Below are positions 1-28,131 of a stretch of 64,000 nucleotides of DNA, one piece after another. The DNA is from Lepidurus packardi (Eukaryota; Arthropoda; Branchiopoda; Notostraca; Triopsidae). Position 1 is the first letter of the stretch; every line of letters starts with the position of its first letter. The notes beneath the pieces were generated by a model. That model did not search any database and was not told the origin of the DNA. It worked only from the letters and a program-made list of their open reading frames with translations. The stretch lies in contig JAKZAN010000007.1 in NCBI GenBank assembly GCA_023053545.1, positions 9,424,001-9,488,000 of the forward strand. The letters are read 5' to 3'. The position numbers and the translations under genes were made by a program.

Positions 1-22
1 TGACTCACTGACTCATTTTTAG

Positions 23-16666
<16,644 letters not shown>

Positions 16667-17282
16667 AGTTCGTAGAGGATTGGGACGTAATGATTCAATG
16701 GTATGTTTTGTTTTGGTAAGTTGCTCGCATTTTAAACAATTTTTTTAGAGCACCGAGTCGTTTGTTTTTCCTTTGACTTGATAGTACTGTATGCCAACTG
16801 CAAAATTATTAGTCAGTGAAATTTATTTGATCCTTTGGAATGTATCATAATTTCCAATGGACCAATTAATGAATCACGCTATTTGTTTATTCTTGGTTGG
16901 TTTCCTATTCTGATCTTCTTGAGAATGTTGTGTTGTAATGTCTGTTGAAATATAACTGTTTATTTCTTCCAGTGATACTACAAATGAGGATAGAAGTGTG
17001 GGATTTAGGCCTTTCCTATAATGTATAATTCTCCATGTTTTTTTTAAATTCTCTTGAATGATTCATTGCAATATGGTTTCCTACAAACGGATTCGGCGGG
17101 TTACGAACTGCCCGGGAACGGTAAGACAAATGGAAGGTGCTTGGGTACCGTTAGCGGTAACAGCGTTACCGAGTGCACTGTTTGGAAACATGAAATCACA
17201 GAACGAATCTTTGCGGAGTTCCCAGGACTTTCTGAAAGCTTTAAATCGCAGTTCAGAGTATACGATTACAGATGTCGCTTGT
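16667..17282. other. fry 3' flank, no gene seen
   Basis: This presumably contains the fry 3' UTR. I see no clear AATAAA close to the stop and no conserved coding sequence. Open frames at 17054-17297 show no recognisable family. Confidence 0.4.
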
Positions 17283-17351
17283 AGCTTGCAGATGTAAGCA
17301 AGCAAACGGTCGCGATAGCCAACCCTAAGCACCTCCCAGTACGCAAGCATC

Positions 17352-17357
17352 TATAAA
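17352..17357 (+). promoter_or_regulatory. TATA box of LRAT-like gene A
   Basis: TATAAA about 100 bp before the ATG at 17455, in a stretch conserved between the two paralogues. In copy B the matching site reads CCATAATAAACG and is no longer a good TATA box. Confidence 0.45.
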
Positions 17358-17454
17358 GCGACAGTCAAGGCGTAGATTGCATTATTTCAGGTCGACTTCC
17401 GGAACTGTCCGTATTCAAGTCGTTTTGCGGAGTACATATAAAACAAGCTGGAAA

Positions 17455-18114
17455 ATGTCAGGATTTGTGGGAAGTTCATTAAATTTGGGGTTGCGTTCAA
17501 TGCGACCGAAAAAGACAGGTAAACCCAACTGCATTAATATAGCTCGTATTAACTTTTTTATTGCTTCAGGGGAAGAAAAGCCTTTAGAAGATTACAAGGT
17601 AACCGACGAAGCTGAAAGAGATGTGGTAGTATATTTGTGTAGAGAACAGCTGAGCAGTTCTAAATCGGAATCAATGACACACTGGTCCTTGTACTTTTAC
17701 TTCAAAGATAGTGATTTCTATATAGTATACGATGCTGGAGAAGAGAATGGGAAGCTAACACCGTCCCGTAGAGTATATTTAAGTCTACCGCAGTCAGACG
17801 AAAGGGAAATTATGATTGATCAGATAGGAACGCTGACCATATCCCAGGCTGCACTACACAGGGCTGCATTAGCAAACCCTTTGAGCAATACGCCGTACAA
17901 AGTGGAGAATAATAATTGTCAACACTGGTGTCAGGCTCTTTGCAAAATCTTGGGCATAAGCAAAGCATTGGAAAACATACCTACTTTCCGTTCAGCAGTT
18001 AAAGCAGCTGAAATAGTAATGTTGTGTGGAATTGGTGCGTTAGTAACTGCAGGTATGACACTAACAGTACTTGAAAGTTTTGGATTACAACTTTGGTATT
18101 CGTATTACATTTAG
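17455..18114 (+). CDS. LRAT/NlpC-P60-like thiol protein, paralogue A
   Basis: 219 aa, no intron. It has a His in MTHWSLYF (residue 76) and a Cys in NNNCQHWC (residue 155), followed by a hydrophobic segment near residues 183-207. The His-then-Cys order, the NC-x-H motif and the C-terminal membrane anchor resemble the LRAT/PLAAT (HRASLS) acyltransferase and NlpC/P60 papain-like fold; overall similarity is too weak to give a substrate. ATG 17455 is chosen because it sits about 100 bp after a TATA box and is conserved in copy B; the frame stays open 26 codons upstream without ATG. AATAAA follows 18 bp after the stop. The lack of introns contrasts with the intron-rich neighbours and suggests a retrocopy or transfer. 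Confidence 0.65.
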   Translation: MSGFVGSSLNLGLRSMRPKKTGKPNCINIARINFFIASGEEKPLEDYKVTDEAERDVVVYLCREQLSSSKSESMTHWSLYFYFKDSDFYIVYDAGEENGKLTPSRRVYLSLPQSDEREIMIDQIGTLTISQAALHRAALANPLSNTPYKVENNNCQHWCQALCKILGISKALENIPTFRSAVKAAEIVMLCGIGALVTAGMTLTVLESFGLQLWYSYYI

Positions 18115-18131
18115 GTTTGTTGTGGACGCAA

Positions 18132-18137
18132 AATAAA
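18132..18137 (+). promoter_or_regulatory. polyadenylation signal of paralogue A
   Basis: AATAAA 18 bp after the stop at 18114, within an A-rich run. The corresponding position in copy B lacks it. Confidence 0.45.
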
Positions 18138-18275
18138 AAAAAAAACAACAAGAAAATGTGAACTGGGATAAATTGCCTGATAATCTATAGATTCGCATTT
18201 GGTTACGTGATTGCTCTCCTGCCTTTTCCAGTAAACTCGGTTTAAAATCTTGTGTTAATGTGCTTTCTATTTACA

Positions 18276-20102
18276 AGTTGTTTTTTGCTATGCGTTCCGG
18301 AACGGGGTGTTAAACAATGGTTTTGCATAAAGAAATACATATGTCCTTTGCATAACATAGTTTCTTTCAGAATTTTGTCTGTTACCTCAGCTCAGAAAAA
18401 AAATAATTGTAGACTACATACACTTGATTTGGTCCTGTAGTCAGTATCACAAGTTGAAGCTTGTTTGACCTTCGCAGTCGCACACTTGGCCTACAGGTTA
18501 CTTATTCTTCCCTTTTCTATACGTTTCCGAAACAGTAAAAGTACGAGAAAACCACCAACGTATACTTTGAAGGATCGCAGTAGTGAACAAAGTGCACTTA
18601 TTCTTCTCTTTCTATACGTTTCCGAAACAGTAAAAGTACGAGAAAACCACCAACGTATACTTTGCAGGATCGCAGTAGTGAACAAAGTGCACAAAATTTT
18701 ACAAAGTGTGCTCTAACGGCATTAAAGAAGAAGAGTCAGCGGTTGTTTACAAACACTCGTACATTTGTGTACCGAATTGCTCAAAAGTTGATAAAATCCT
18801 CTACGTACCCGTAGAATAGGTACACGTTACGGAAGTCTTTGCTCATGTTGCCCTATGTGACTGTTGCTTCTTGTGGTGTCCCAGACTCATTGTAGTCTAA
18901 ATGTGTAGCAAATTCGTATTAATCGGCGGTTTTCGGGCTCGACCTTTTGGCCGGACATCCTCTCTTGTAGATAGAACATGAGTTAACCATATTCTAAGTA
19001 CTTTATCAACTCATTCTAACTTATTCTAACTTATTCTAAGTACTTTTAAGTACTTCTAAGTACTTTCAACTTATTCTAAGTACTTTATCAACATCCGGAC
19101 CGGATAACATTCAGATGATTTTAAAGAGTATTTTCGCAACTGATGTACGTAGAGAGCAAACTGCGCAATAGAATTGAGATTTAAGTACTTGACGTTATCT
19201 GAATATTGCTTAGCCTGTATATTGTTGCCAATTTCTAATGCTTTTGTAGAAAGAGTATTGTCGCGAGTGACGTACGTAAAGAGCAAACTGCGCAATAGAA
19301 TTGAGATTAAATACTTGATGCAGTTGGTAGAGTTAAGTCGTACCTTTCCAGTAGAAATGTGTGCTGTAAGGAATTTCAAATGACGGCTCATGGGTTCAGT
19401 ACTCCCGCAGCAATAGTACAACGATAATAGTGAACATGAAGTTGATGTTGAAGACTTTGCGAGTTTGGCACACTTTGAATAGTATTTCTTTTTTTATCCC
19501 TATAGTATTTACTGCCCATGTTTATAGAATCATTTGTTTTTTTCTGCATGGAACATGTATAAATGCTTTCGTTAACTTGCTCTGCCTGTATTTCTGCCTT
19601 TTGTTAACCCAGAAAGGCCCTCACTCGTAATAATCTAAAAGGAACCTCTTTAACGGGCAATTTTAATTGCAATGCACACATGCCAAAAGCAAATTCGTGT
19701 GGGGTTCAATTAACGTAATCAAATGTGGTATTATTGAGTTGGGGTTTGTATTATATTTTGCTTAACGATGAGTATGAGTATAACTTTAATCCGAAAGATT
19801 TTTCCAACATTAATTTAATAGGAAAATAGGTCGCAGTGGTATCGCAGAAATTTTCCACACTTTAGTGGAGTAATTGCTTTAAAACTTTGAAGTTTAAACA
19901 CTTTATAAGAAATTCATTAATTTAATAGAAAATAGGTCGCAGTGGTATCGCAGAACTTTTCCACAATTTAGTGGAGTAATTGCTTTAAAACTTTGAAGTT
20001 TAAACACTGTATAAAAATTGGTTTTTTGCTGGTTTGGTTTGGAAGGCCAGTGGTTACTCACGGAGCCAGACCAGATTGCTGAAGCGTTCGGTTTTCAAGC
20101 GG
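18276..20102. other. spacer between paralogues with three local duplications
   Basis: No gene recognised. It holds a tandem pair of about 96 bp at 18499-18693 (CTATACGTTTCCGAAACAGT in each copy), a 128-bp tandem pair at about 19124-19320 (GAGCAAACTGCGCAATAGAA in each), TTCTAAGTACTTT simple repeats at about 18990-19085, and a pair of about 103 bp at 19811-20013 (AGGTCGCAGTGGTATCGCAG in each). Confidence 0.75.
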
Positions 20103-21105
20103 TTTGCAGCTTGCAGATGTAAGCAAGCAAACGGTCGCGATAGCCAAACCTAAGCACATCCCAGTACGCAAGCATCCATAATAAACGACAGCCAAGGCGT
20201 AGATTGCATCACTTTAGATCGACTTCTGGAACTGTCCGTATTCAAGTCGTTTTGCGTAGTTCATATAAAACAAGCTGGAAAATGTCACGACTTGTGGGAA
20301 GTTCATTAAATTCGAGTCGAAGTTCAAAGCCATCGTCAAATGCAGGTAAGCACAACTGCATGAATATAGCTCGTATTAACTATATAATTGGTTTAGCCCA
20401 AGCGTTGGTAAAGAAGCGTTTAGAAGACTGCAAGATAACCGATGAAGTTATACGAGATGTGGCAGTATATCTGTGTAGAAAAGTTGTCAGCTGTACATCG
20501 AAAACAATGACACACTTTTCCTTGTACTTTCACCTCCAAGATAGTGATTTATATATAGTATACGAGGCTGGAGAAGTGAATGGGAAGCTGATACCGTCCC
20601 GTAGCGCATGTTCAAGCCTACCGCCGTCAGACAAAACAGAAATTATGCATGAAAAGATAGGAACGCTGAGCATATCCCAGGCTGTACTACACATGGCTGC
20701 ATTAGCAAACCATTTGAGCAACAAGCCGTTCTGTGTAGAGAATTATAACTCTCAATCCTGGGCTTGGGTCCTTTGCTACATCTTGGGCATAACCAAAGAA
20801 CTCATTTCATTCTTTTCACCACTTACATTGTCGGACGCAATAATGACCGGAATTCTTGGTTTTGGTTCAATTGGTGCGTTGACTAACGACAAGTCTGCTA
20901 ACAGTACTTGAATTTTTGGTATTCAAACTTTGATATTCATATTACATTTAGGTTCGTTGTTGTCGACGCAAAAAACAAACAAGAAAATGTGAACTGGGAT
21001 AAATTGCCTGACAATCTATAGATTCGCATTTGGTTATGTGACTGTTCTCCTGCCTTTTCCAATGAACTCGGTTTAAAAGCGTGAGTTAAGGTGCTTTATT
21101 CTATA
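20103..21105. repeat. segmental duplication, copy B (about 1 kb)
   Basis: Direct copy of 17283-18275, diverged by many substitutions and small indels, including in the coding part. It includes the 5' flank, the coding region and the shared 3' flank. Confidence 0.85.
20282..20911 (+). CDS. LRAT/NlpC-P60-like paralogue B, predicted catalytically dead
   Basis: 209 aa, intronless, aligned with paralogue A over most of its length (NIARIN, MTHFSLYF, IPSR, IGTLSISQA). The His is kept at residue 78, but the NNNCQHWC motif of A is NYNSQSWA here, so the predicted nucleophile Cys and the next His are lost. The C-terminal hydrophobic segment is weaker and the end is changed. The frame is still open despite strong divergence, which suggests either a retained non-enzymatic role or a recent loss of constraint. 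The start corresponds to the ATG of A. Its TATA and polyA sites look degraded. Confidence 0.55.
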   Translation: MSRLVGSSLNSSRSSKPSSNAGKHNCMNIARINYIIGLAQALVKKRLEDCKITDEVIRDVAVYLCRKVVSCTSKTMTHFSLYFHLQDSDLYIVYEAGEVNGKLIPSRSACSSLPPSDKTEIMHEKIGTLSISQAVLHMAALANHLSNKPFCVENYNSQSWAWVLCYILGITKELISFFSPLTLSDAIMTGILGFGSIGALTNDKSANST

Positions 21106-21957
21106 TTTTGTAATTTGTTGAATACAGACAAAGAAATACGACATACTAGAAGCTTCAAGAGAATACAAAGTATGACTATAGGCGAACCGTCCTATTTTTA
21201 GAAATCGAACAAAAGTTGGGTCATGTTATGTCTATACACCACCTTAGTTCAAACATTGCATTTACACATGTTTGAACAACTTTGAAATATACGCCCACGA
21301 CCGCGTTGATAGACGTGTTCTTTATTTTGTCGAAAAAATTCAATGTTATATGGCTCCCGTTCGTTGTACCTTATGCCTTGCCGGCAAGGTTCCAATACCC
21401 GTCTTCGATATGGTGAAGCTTCGGCGTCACGAGCTCGAATACCGGGTAAAAGAAACTGAGCATGAGAGTTTGGGAACAAGGAAAGGCTCTCAACTTTTCA
21501 AAATTTTTGCAGGGACCCAAATTTTCGCGTTTATTTAAAAACAAAATACATATTTTACCAGAAGAAGGGTCTTTTAGGAATCAGATGTTATGCAGAACGT
21601 TTCAGGTACACCAAATACGCATAGGTTACAAGGAAATCGGCCTTTACGCAAAATAATTGATAAGTTGACAAGATTCCGTACAAGTGTCGCCATCTGTGAA
21701 CCGCTGCATGAACTAAGGAGCAAAACAATCCAGAACTGTCCCAACAAATATGTTCATGAGAAGGACCGGCATTGTTACAAAACAGCTATATAGATCCCTT
21801 TTTCCTCTCAATAATTTGCGCACAATCTCAGTAAGTACACAGACATAAACTACAGCTTACCCAATATACAACTATTACAAACCTAGCCTTATCTGTCCTG
21901 ATTTCATTATAATTTATAAAAAAAAACGTTCATTCGTCTTAGGTTACTCAATTTAAG
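21106..21957. other. HINT1 upstream region, no gene recognised
   Basis: It contains short open frames (for example 21350-21538 +), but none with family features or splice-supported continuation. It probably includes the HINT1 promoter and 5' UTR; TTCGTCTTAGGTTACTC just before the ATG may be an acceptor for a 5' UTR intron. Confidence 0.35.
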
Positions 21958-22470
<513 letters not shown>

Positions 22471-22493
22471 TCCATTCTCTCCCAAGAATCCCT

Positions 22494-22499
22494 AATAAA
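22494..22499 (+). promoter_or_regulatory. HINT1: polyadenylation signal of HINT1
   Basis: AATAAA, 24 bp downstream of the stop codon at 22470. Confidence 0.6.
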
Positions 22500-23305
22500 G
22501 TGAATTAAAGTCTCCGAAAATTGTTTCCTTTTGTCCCAATTGAAACTACTGATTAAGTCCTAATTCATTCTAACTTTTAGGGGTGATTAACTCGTTTTTT
22601 CGAATAGTAAAAGCATTTTGGAGTTGTGAATTCACGGAACTGCAAGCCTTTTGTTTTTTTTCCCCCATAACAATGAACTGATTATTCAACGACATACAAG
22701 ATAAAAATAGAATTTGTTCGGCGGGTGGCTGGGGGGAGGTGGGCAAAAAGCGGTCGGGGGAGGAGTTTTCAAGCGCGAATAATTAATTATGGCAAGGAAA
22801 TGTACAAGGACAAACGCGAGAAAAAAAAATACATGGACTAGAGCACCAACGTTCCGAATTTCAAGTTATTTGTTCTTTTTTCCTACTTTAATTGATATAA
22901 ATTTCTGATTCCGGTAAACGTCAAGTGCTCAACCCGTAAAAACACCCATCACTTAAAAAAATGTACAAAAAATGAATAATAATTTTAAAAATGTGCAAGG
23001 ATCTTCCGTGGCATGGAAAACACTTGGTACTCCTTATGTTCTCAACATGTCTAATTTGTTTTAAATACTTTTTCATCTCTTTTTTTCCCTGGTAACATTC
23101 CCGAAAAAAAGAGAAACAAAAAAAAAAAAAAAAAAAAAAACGATTGACGCTCTTATCACTCATAATCACAGTCGACATCCATCATTGTACCATGCAAACC
23201 ATTGTCTTCTTCAAAGAGAATCTGCTCTCGCGCAAAACGCAACGAAACGAAAGAAAAGGGGCAATTTTTGGAACATTTGAGGAATTTCCGGGCCAAAAAC
23301 AGTCT
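22500..23305. other. convergent HINT1 / wee1 3' flanks
   Basis: No coding sequence recognised. It holds a G-rich stretch at about 22720-22765 and a pure A run of about 25 at 23115-23140. The wee1 3' UTR lies in its right part. Confidence 0.4.
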
Positions 23306-26300
23306 TCAAAAGTTGGTCGTACTATGACTCCGATTGATCTTCTTGCCAATGAGTCGAGACATTCGATCCGATTGGGAACGGGAAGGAGGGGCAGGTTGGT
23401 TGTCCGGTACTGGCGTGGGAGCAAAGTTCTGTAGGCATTTGGCAGCTTCTTGGAGTTGTTTGGATAGCATTTCGTTCTTCAAACGCTCTTCGTTGAGCTC
23501 CTTGCGCAACTGCGCTTTCGTCTTGTTGCCGAAGGGACAAAGGACGCGGTGCTGGACCAGAACCATCGCGCCCGGCCTCGTTTCAGGGTTCGCATGAATC
23601 ATCAGTTTGAGCAAGTCATTAAAGTCCTTGCTGTAACGCGCGATGGGCTTGAGCATCCCCTTCCTGATCAAATGCCATTCGTCACCGTTTTTGGGCAAAG
23701 GACCCCCACCGGCCGCTTCGTAGATCGTCAAACCTGCAATTAATCACGGAAAAGATCGTTGCGGTTAATTCCTTCCTAAAAATCTCGTGAAAAAAAATCC
23801 GTTAAATTCACGGTTATTTTCTAAAAATTCCATGAAATTCCTCATTCTACTTATGACTCCAGGATGGGCACTAACACTTCTTTGCAATCTTGCATCTTGA
23901 ATCTTGCAATGAATTACGAAAAAGATCGCTAATTAGTCGTCGTTAATTACTTCCTAAGAATCTTAGAATCTCTGAAAATTCAGTTAAATTCACGCTTATT
24001 TTCTAAAAATTCCATGAAATTCCTAATTCTACTTATGACTCCAGAATGGGCACTAATCCTTCTTTGAAAGTATCTTGCAATGAATCACGAAAAAGATCGC
24101 TAATTAGTCGTCGTTAATTACTTCCTAAGAATCTTAGAATCTCTGAAAATTCAGTTAAATTCACGCTTATTTTCTAAAAATTCCTAATAATCACACACAT
24201 GTGTGTACTCTAATCTGCAAAGCTTCCAAGCTTTAACTTTATAAAATTTTTAAAAAAAAATCTTTAAACAATTCCAATGATTACCCAAAAATGACTAATA
24301 ATTCTACTAATGGTTTAGAATCATCACTTTGAAATCATCACTTCTTTGAAAATACCTTTCAATTAATCACGGACAATTGTACAATGTTAACTAATGTTAC
24401 ATTAGTTAACATTGTACAATAAAAAAAAATCTAATAAACTCCCCAAAAATGACTAATAATTCTACTAATGGCAAAGAATCGTCACTTATACTTCTTTGAA
24501 AATAGCTTGCAATGAATCACGGAAAAGAACGCTGTAAAATAAGTCTAAAAAAAATCAAAAAAAATCTAATAATTAAAAAAAAATTCTGAAATAAATTTAC
24601 TAATGACTAAAATGGCCATTAATACTTCTGTCAAAATACCTCTAATTTGTTTCTACAGATTCCATTAATAATCCCTGACACTTTCTCCACCAATTGCCAA
24701 ATATTTCCTCCACATTCCGCAAACTCACCTAATGCGAAGATATCCGCTTTAGAAAGATGGGTAAATTCCTCATGGAGGATTTCTTGAGACAAGTACCGAC
24801 AATCGCCTTCTTCTACTTGTGGATTGCCGACTGAGGTCACGTGTCCCAGATCGCCAATCTTATAGAAGACTTCTTCTTCCACTGCATCTTCTTCTTCAAA
24901 GCCATCGTCCGCCGAATCATAGGAATTGGAAAAGGAGCGTCTTTCCCTCGAGATGAAGATATTGCCCGGCTTAATATCCATATGGACCAGGTGCATGGAA
25001 TGAATATACCTAATTAACCCCAGGACCAATTCAAAAAAAAAGGGATTAGAAACTTGAAACCCTCCAAGAATCGTAATAAGATAAGTTTGCTCCTTGTTCA
25101 ACTTCTTACTTTAATCCCTCGGCCACTTGCAAAAGTACGTTCTTCAATTCAGACTCTTCGAAGAACCGGTTTGACCGTTTGTTCTCTTCGATCGCATCTG
25201 CCAGGCTTCCCCCGTTGCAAAACTCATTCTGAATGATCATGTGGTCGTTCTCGGCCCAGGCTGAATAGTAGCGTACAACGTGCTGATGTTTGCCCAAAAC
25301 CGCGTGAGCATAGACTTCATTCAAGGCAGCTTTCCTATACGAAAGAAACCGGCCACGAACACGGAATTAACAAACTCATTCTTCACTATTTTCATCCAAC
25401 GCTCGTCACGAAACTTACTCATTAGCACTCCCAGCCACCGGTCGAATACTCTTCTTTATGGCGTAAATGCACCCGTCTAACCGGTTGACACACTTATGGA
25501 CGGACCCAAACTCTCCCTTTCCAATTAGACACAGTTCATGGAATTCCTACAAATAAAAGCAAAAAATTTACAATAAAAACAAGACAAACCCAAGAATTTT
25601 ATCCAATTAACAAAATCAATTCCTTAATAAACAAACACCGGTCAAACTGCACCTAGAGAAGATAAAATATATTAAAATACCTATTCAATAAAAATTAAAA
25701 TATATTAAAATATAATTAAAATAATAAAAAATAAAATAATAATAATAATAATACATAATAATAAATAATAAATAAATAATAATAATACATAATAAAATAA
25801 TAAAAATTAAAATATATTCAATAAAATATAGTATGTTGGACTAATCCGAGTTGAACAAGAGTAATTCACAAATAAAAACAGAAAATAAAGACAAGACAAA
25901 TTTCTAACATCAAAAAACATAAAAATTCATTAAATGGCGTATATTAAATTTATTAAATGTATTAAATTAGGCTAAATAATTAAATTAGGTTGAACAAGAA
26001 TAATTCAACAATAAAATGAGCACTAAGAACGGACTAAAATTGCTCAAAATAATAACATTAAATTGTGAATCAATTGTGAATAAAATGTGAATAAAATGTG
26101 AATAAAATGTGAATAAAATGTGAATCAATTGTGAATAAAATGTGAATAAAATGTGAATAAAAAACGAGATTTACCTGATGGTATCGTGAAATATTAGATT
26201 CATGGAGGGCAATTCGCTTGGTCGGTTGCTCCAATTCGGAATCCGAGTCATCGGAATCCAGTTTCATCTCTTCTCCGGACGAATTCAATAATGATCTGTC

Positions 26301-28078
26301 AGATCCCACCAAAATAATAAAAAAAAAATGAAAAAGAGAAGAGCGATTAGAATTGGTGGTTAAAACGCTGGCAAATTGTAACCAGGCAACGCACTTTCCC
26401 ACGTTGCCAATACAATAAAGCTACCATCCATCTATCCATCTCGCTTCCATCTATCCCAAACATGTCACTTGAGCTTCGTGGAAAGCCCCTACTCCCCACT
26501 GATCAACAACAATACCCCCCTCACTCTTGAAAAAACTGAGGAGAAAAAACAATCTCTCTTAATAAGCGATTTTCGCTTTCTTTTCAATGGATGTTGACCA
26601 AATGAACCTGGCAAACACGTTGTCAAGGTCCCTTTTCGCAGTGCTTCAGGTAAACGATATTTGGAATCAATTCTTCGTTAGGAAAAATTGCGCTTTCCAT
26701 TTCCCTCATTCCCCATGTGATGAATACGTGTTTTTCTCTTCCGTCTTCTCTTTTACGCGCTCTTTCCCTATACTGCCCTGTAGCAAAGGAATAACATAGG
26801 GGGGATTGAGGAGGGTTTTAGTACCTTTGAAAATCTATTCAGAAGAGCTTCCAATCCAGGGAACAGAGAAGAAAAGACGCTGGTAATGCACAAAGTTTCC
26901 CCCCCCTCTCCCTTTTGCCCCCCTACTAAGGTAATACACTTTATCACACAAGATGCTCTATTCAAACATTTCAAATTTCACGTACTCTTCTACAGGACCT
27001 ACATCACATTCACCTTTGAACCCGAAATTAAATTCGACCTTCCGAAATTAAATTCAGAACCTAGAAAAACACCTACACTCGAAAACGCCTCCTAAATCTA
27101 CAAGTGAATCCCAAGTAAACTTAATATACGATTTTTCTATATTTTGAATCAATGATTGATTATGAACCCAAATTGAATTCGATCTTCCCAATTCAATTCA
27201 GAACCTCCCAAAACCAATACACTCTAAAACGCCCCCTAAAAAATAGAAACAATAAAAAATAAAAATAAAAATATAGAAATAGAAACTAAACTTAATATAC
27301 GATATTCTGTTTTTAATGAATTATTGATTATGAACCCAAATTGAATTCAATCTTCCAAATTCAATTCAGAACCTCTCAAAACATCTACACTCTAAAACAC
27401 CTCCTAAAAATTAGAAACAATAAAAAATAAAAAAAAAATAGAAATAGAAACTAAACTTAATATACGATATTTCTGTTTTTATGAATTATTGATTATGAAC
27501 CCTAATTGAATTCAATCTTCCAAATTCAATTCAGAACCTCTCAAAACACCTACACTCTAAAACACCTCCTAAAAAATAGAAACAATAAAAAATAAAAATA
27601 TAGAAATAGAAACTAAACTTAATATACGATATTTCTGTTTTTAATGAATGATTGATTATGAACCCAAATTGAGTTCAATCTTCCAAATTCAATTGAGAAC
27701 CTTCAAAAACACCTCCACTCGAAAACGCCTGAATAAACATACAAAGTGAATACAACCTATACTAACCTTAAAGCATGGTAATCGTGTTTTCAACTCATGA
27801 TTTATTACAATTATTTACGTCTTTAATCACTCATTAATTCACTAATAAATACTAATCAATACCAATTAATACCACCAACTCCTCACCGCAACCCTTTTAT
27901 GAAGAATTACTACTAACTGGCATAAACCGTAGTAATTAAAAAAAAATAGTTTCTATTTGGATGCTAAACTCTAGTTCAATTACGTTTCAATATGCAAAAC
28001 ATGTGAAACTCCATTCAAGTTTAAGCTTCATTGTTGTCCTTTGTACTTATATTACTATTTACTACTTATTATGTGTAC

Positions 28079-28131
<53 letters not shown>

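Larger units (their letters stand above)
17283..18275. repeat. segmental duplication, copy A (about 1 kb)
   Basis: Pairs with 20103-21105 in direct orientation. Similarity starts at CTTGCAGATGTAAGCAAGC, runs through the coding region and ends in a shared 3' flank (AACTGGGATAAATTGCCTGA and TATAGATTCGCATTTGGTTA). Confidence 0.85.

Noticed and set aside
17054-17297. Two overlapping short frames upstream of the LRAT-like gene A
   Set aside because: They overlap in different frames, show no family features and are not conserved at copy B.
21249-21538. Overlapping open frames on both strands before HINT1
   Set aside because: No recognisable family, no splice-supported extension, and both strands are open at once, which argues for chance.
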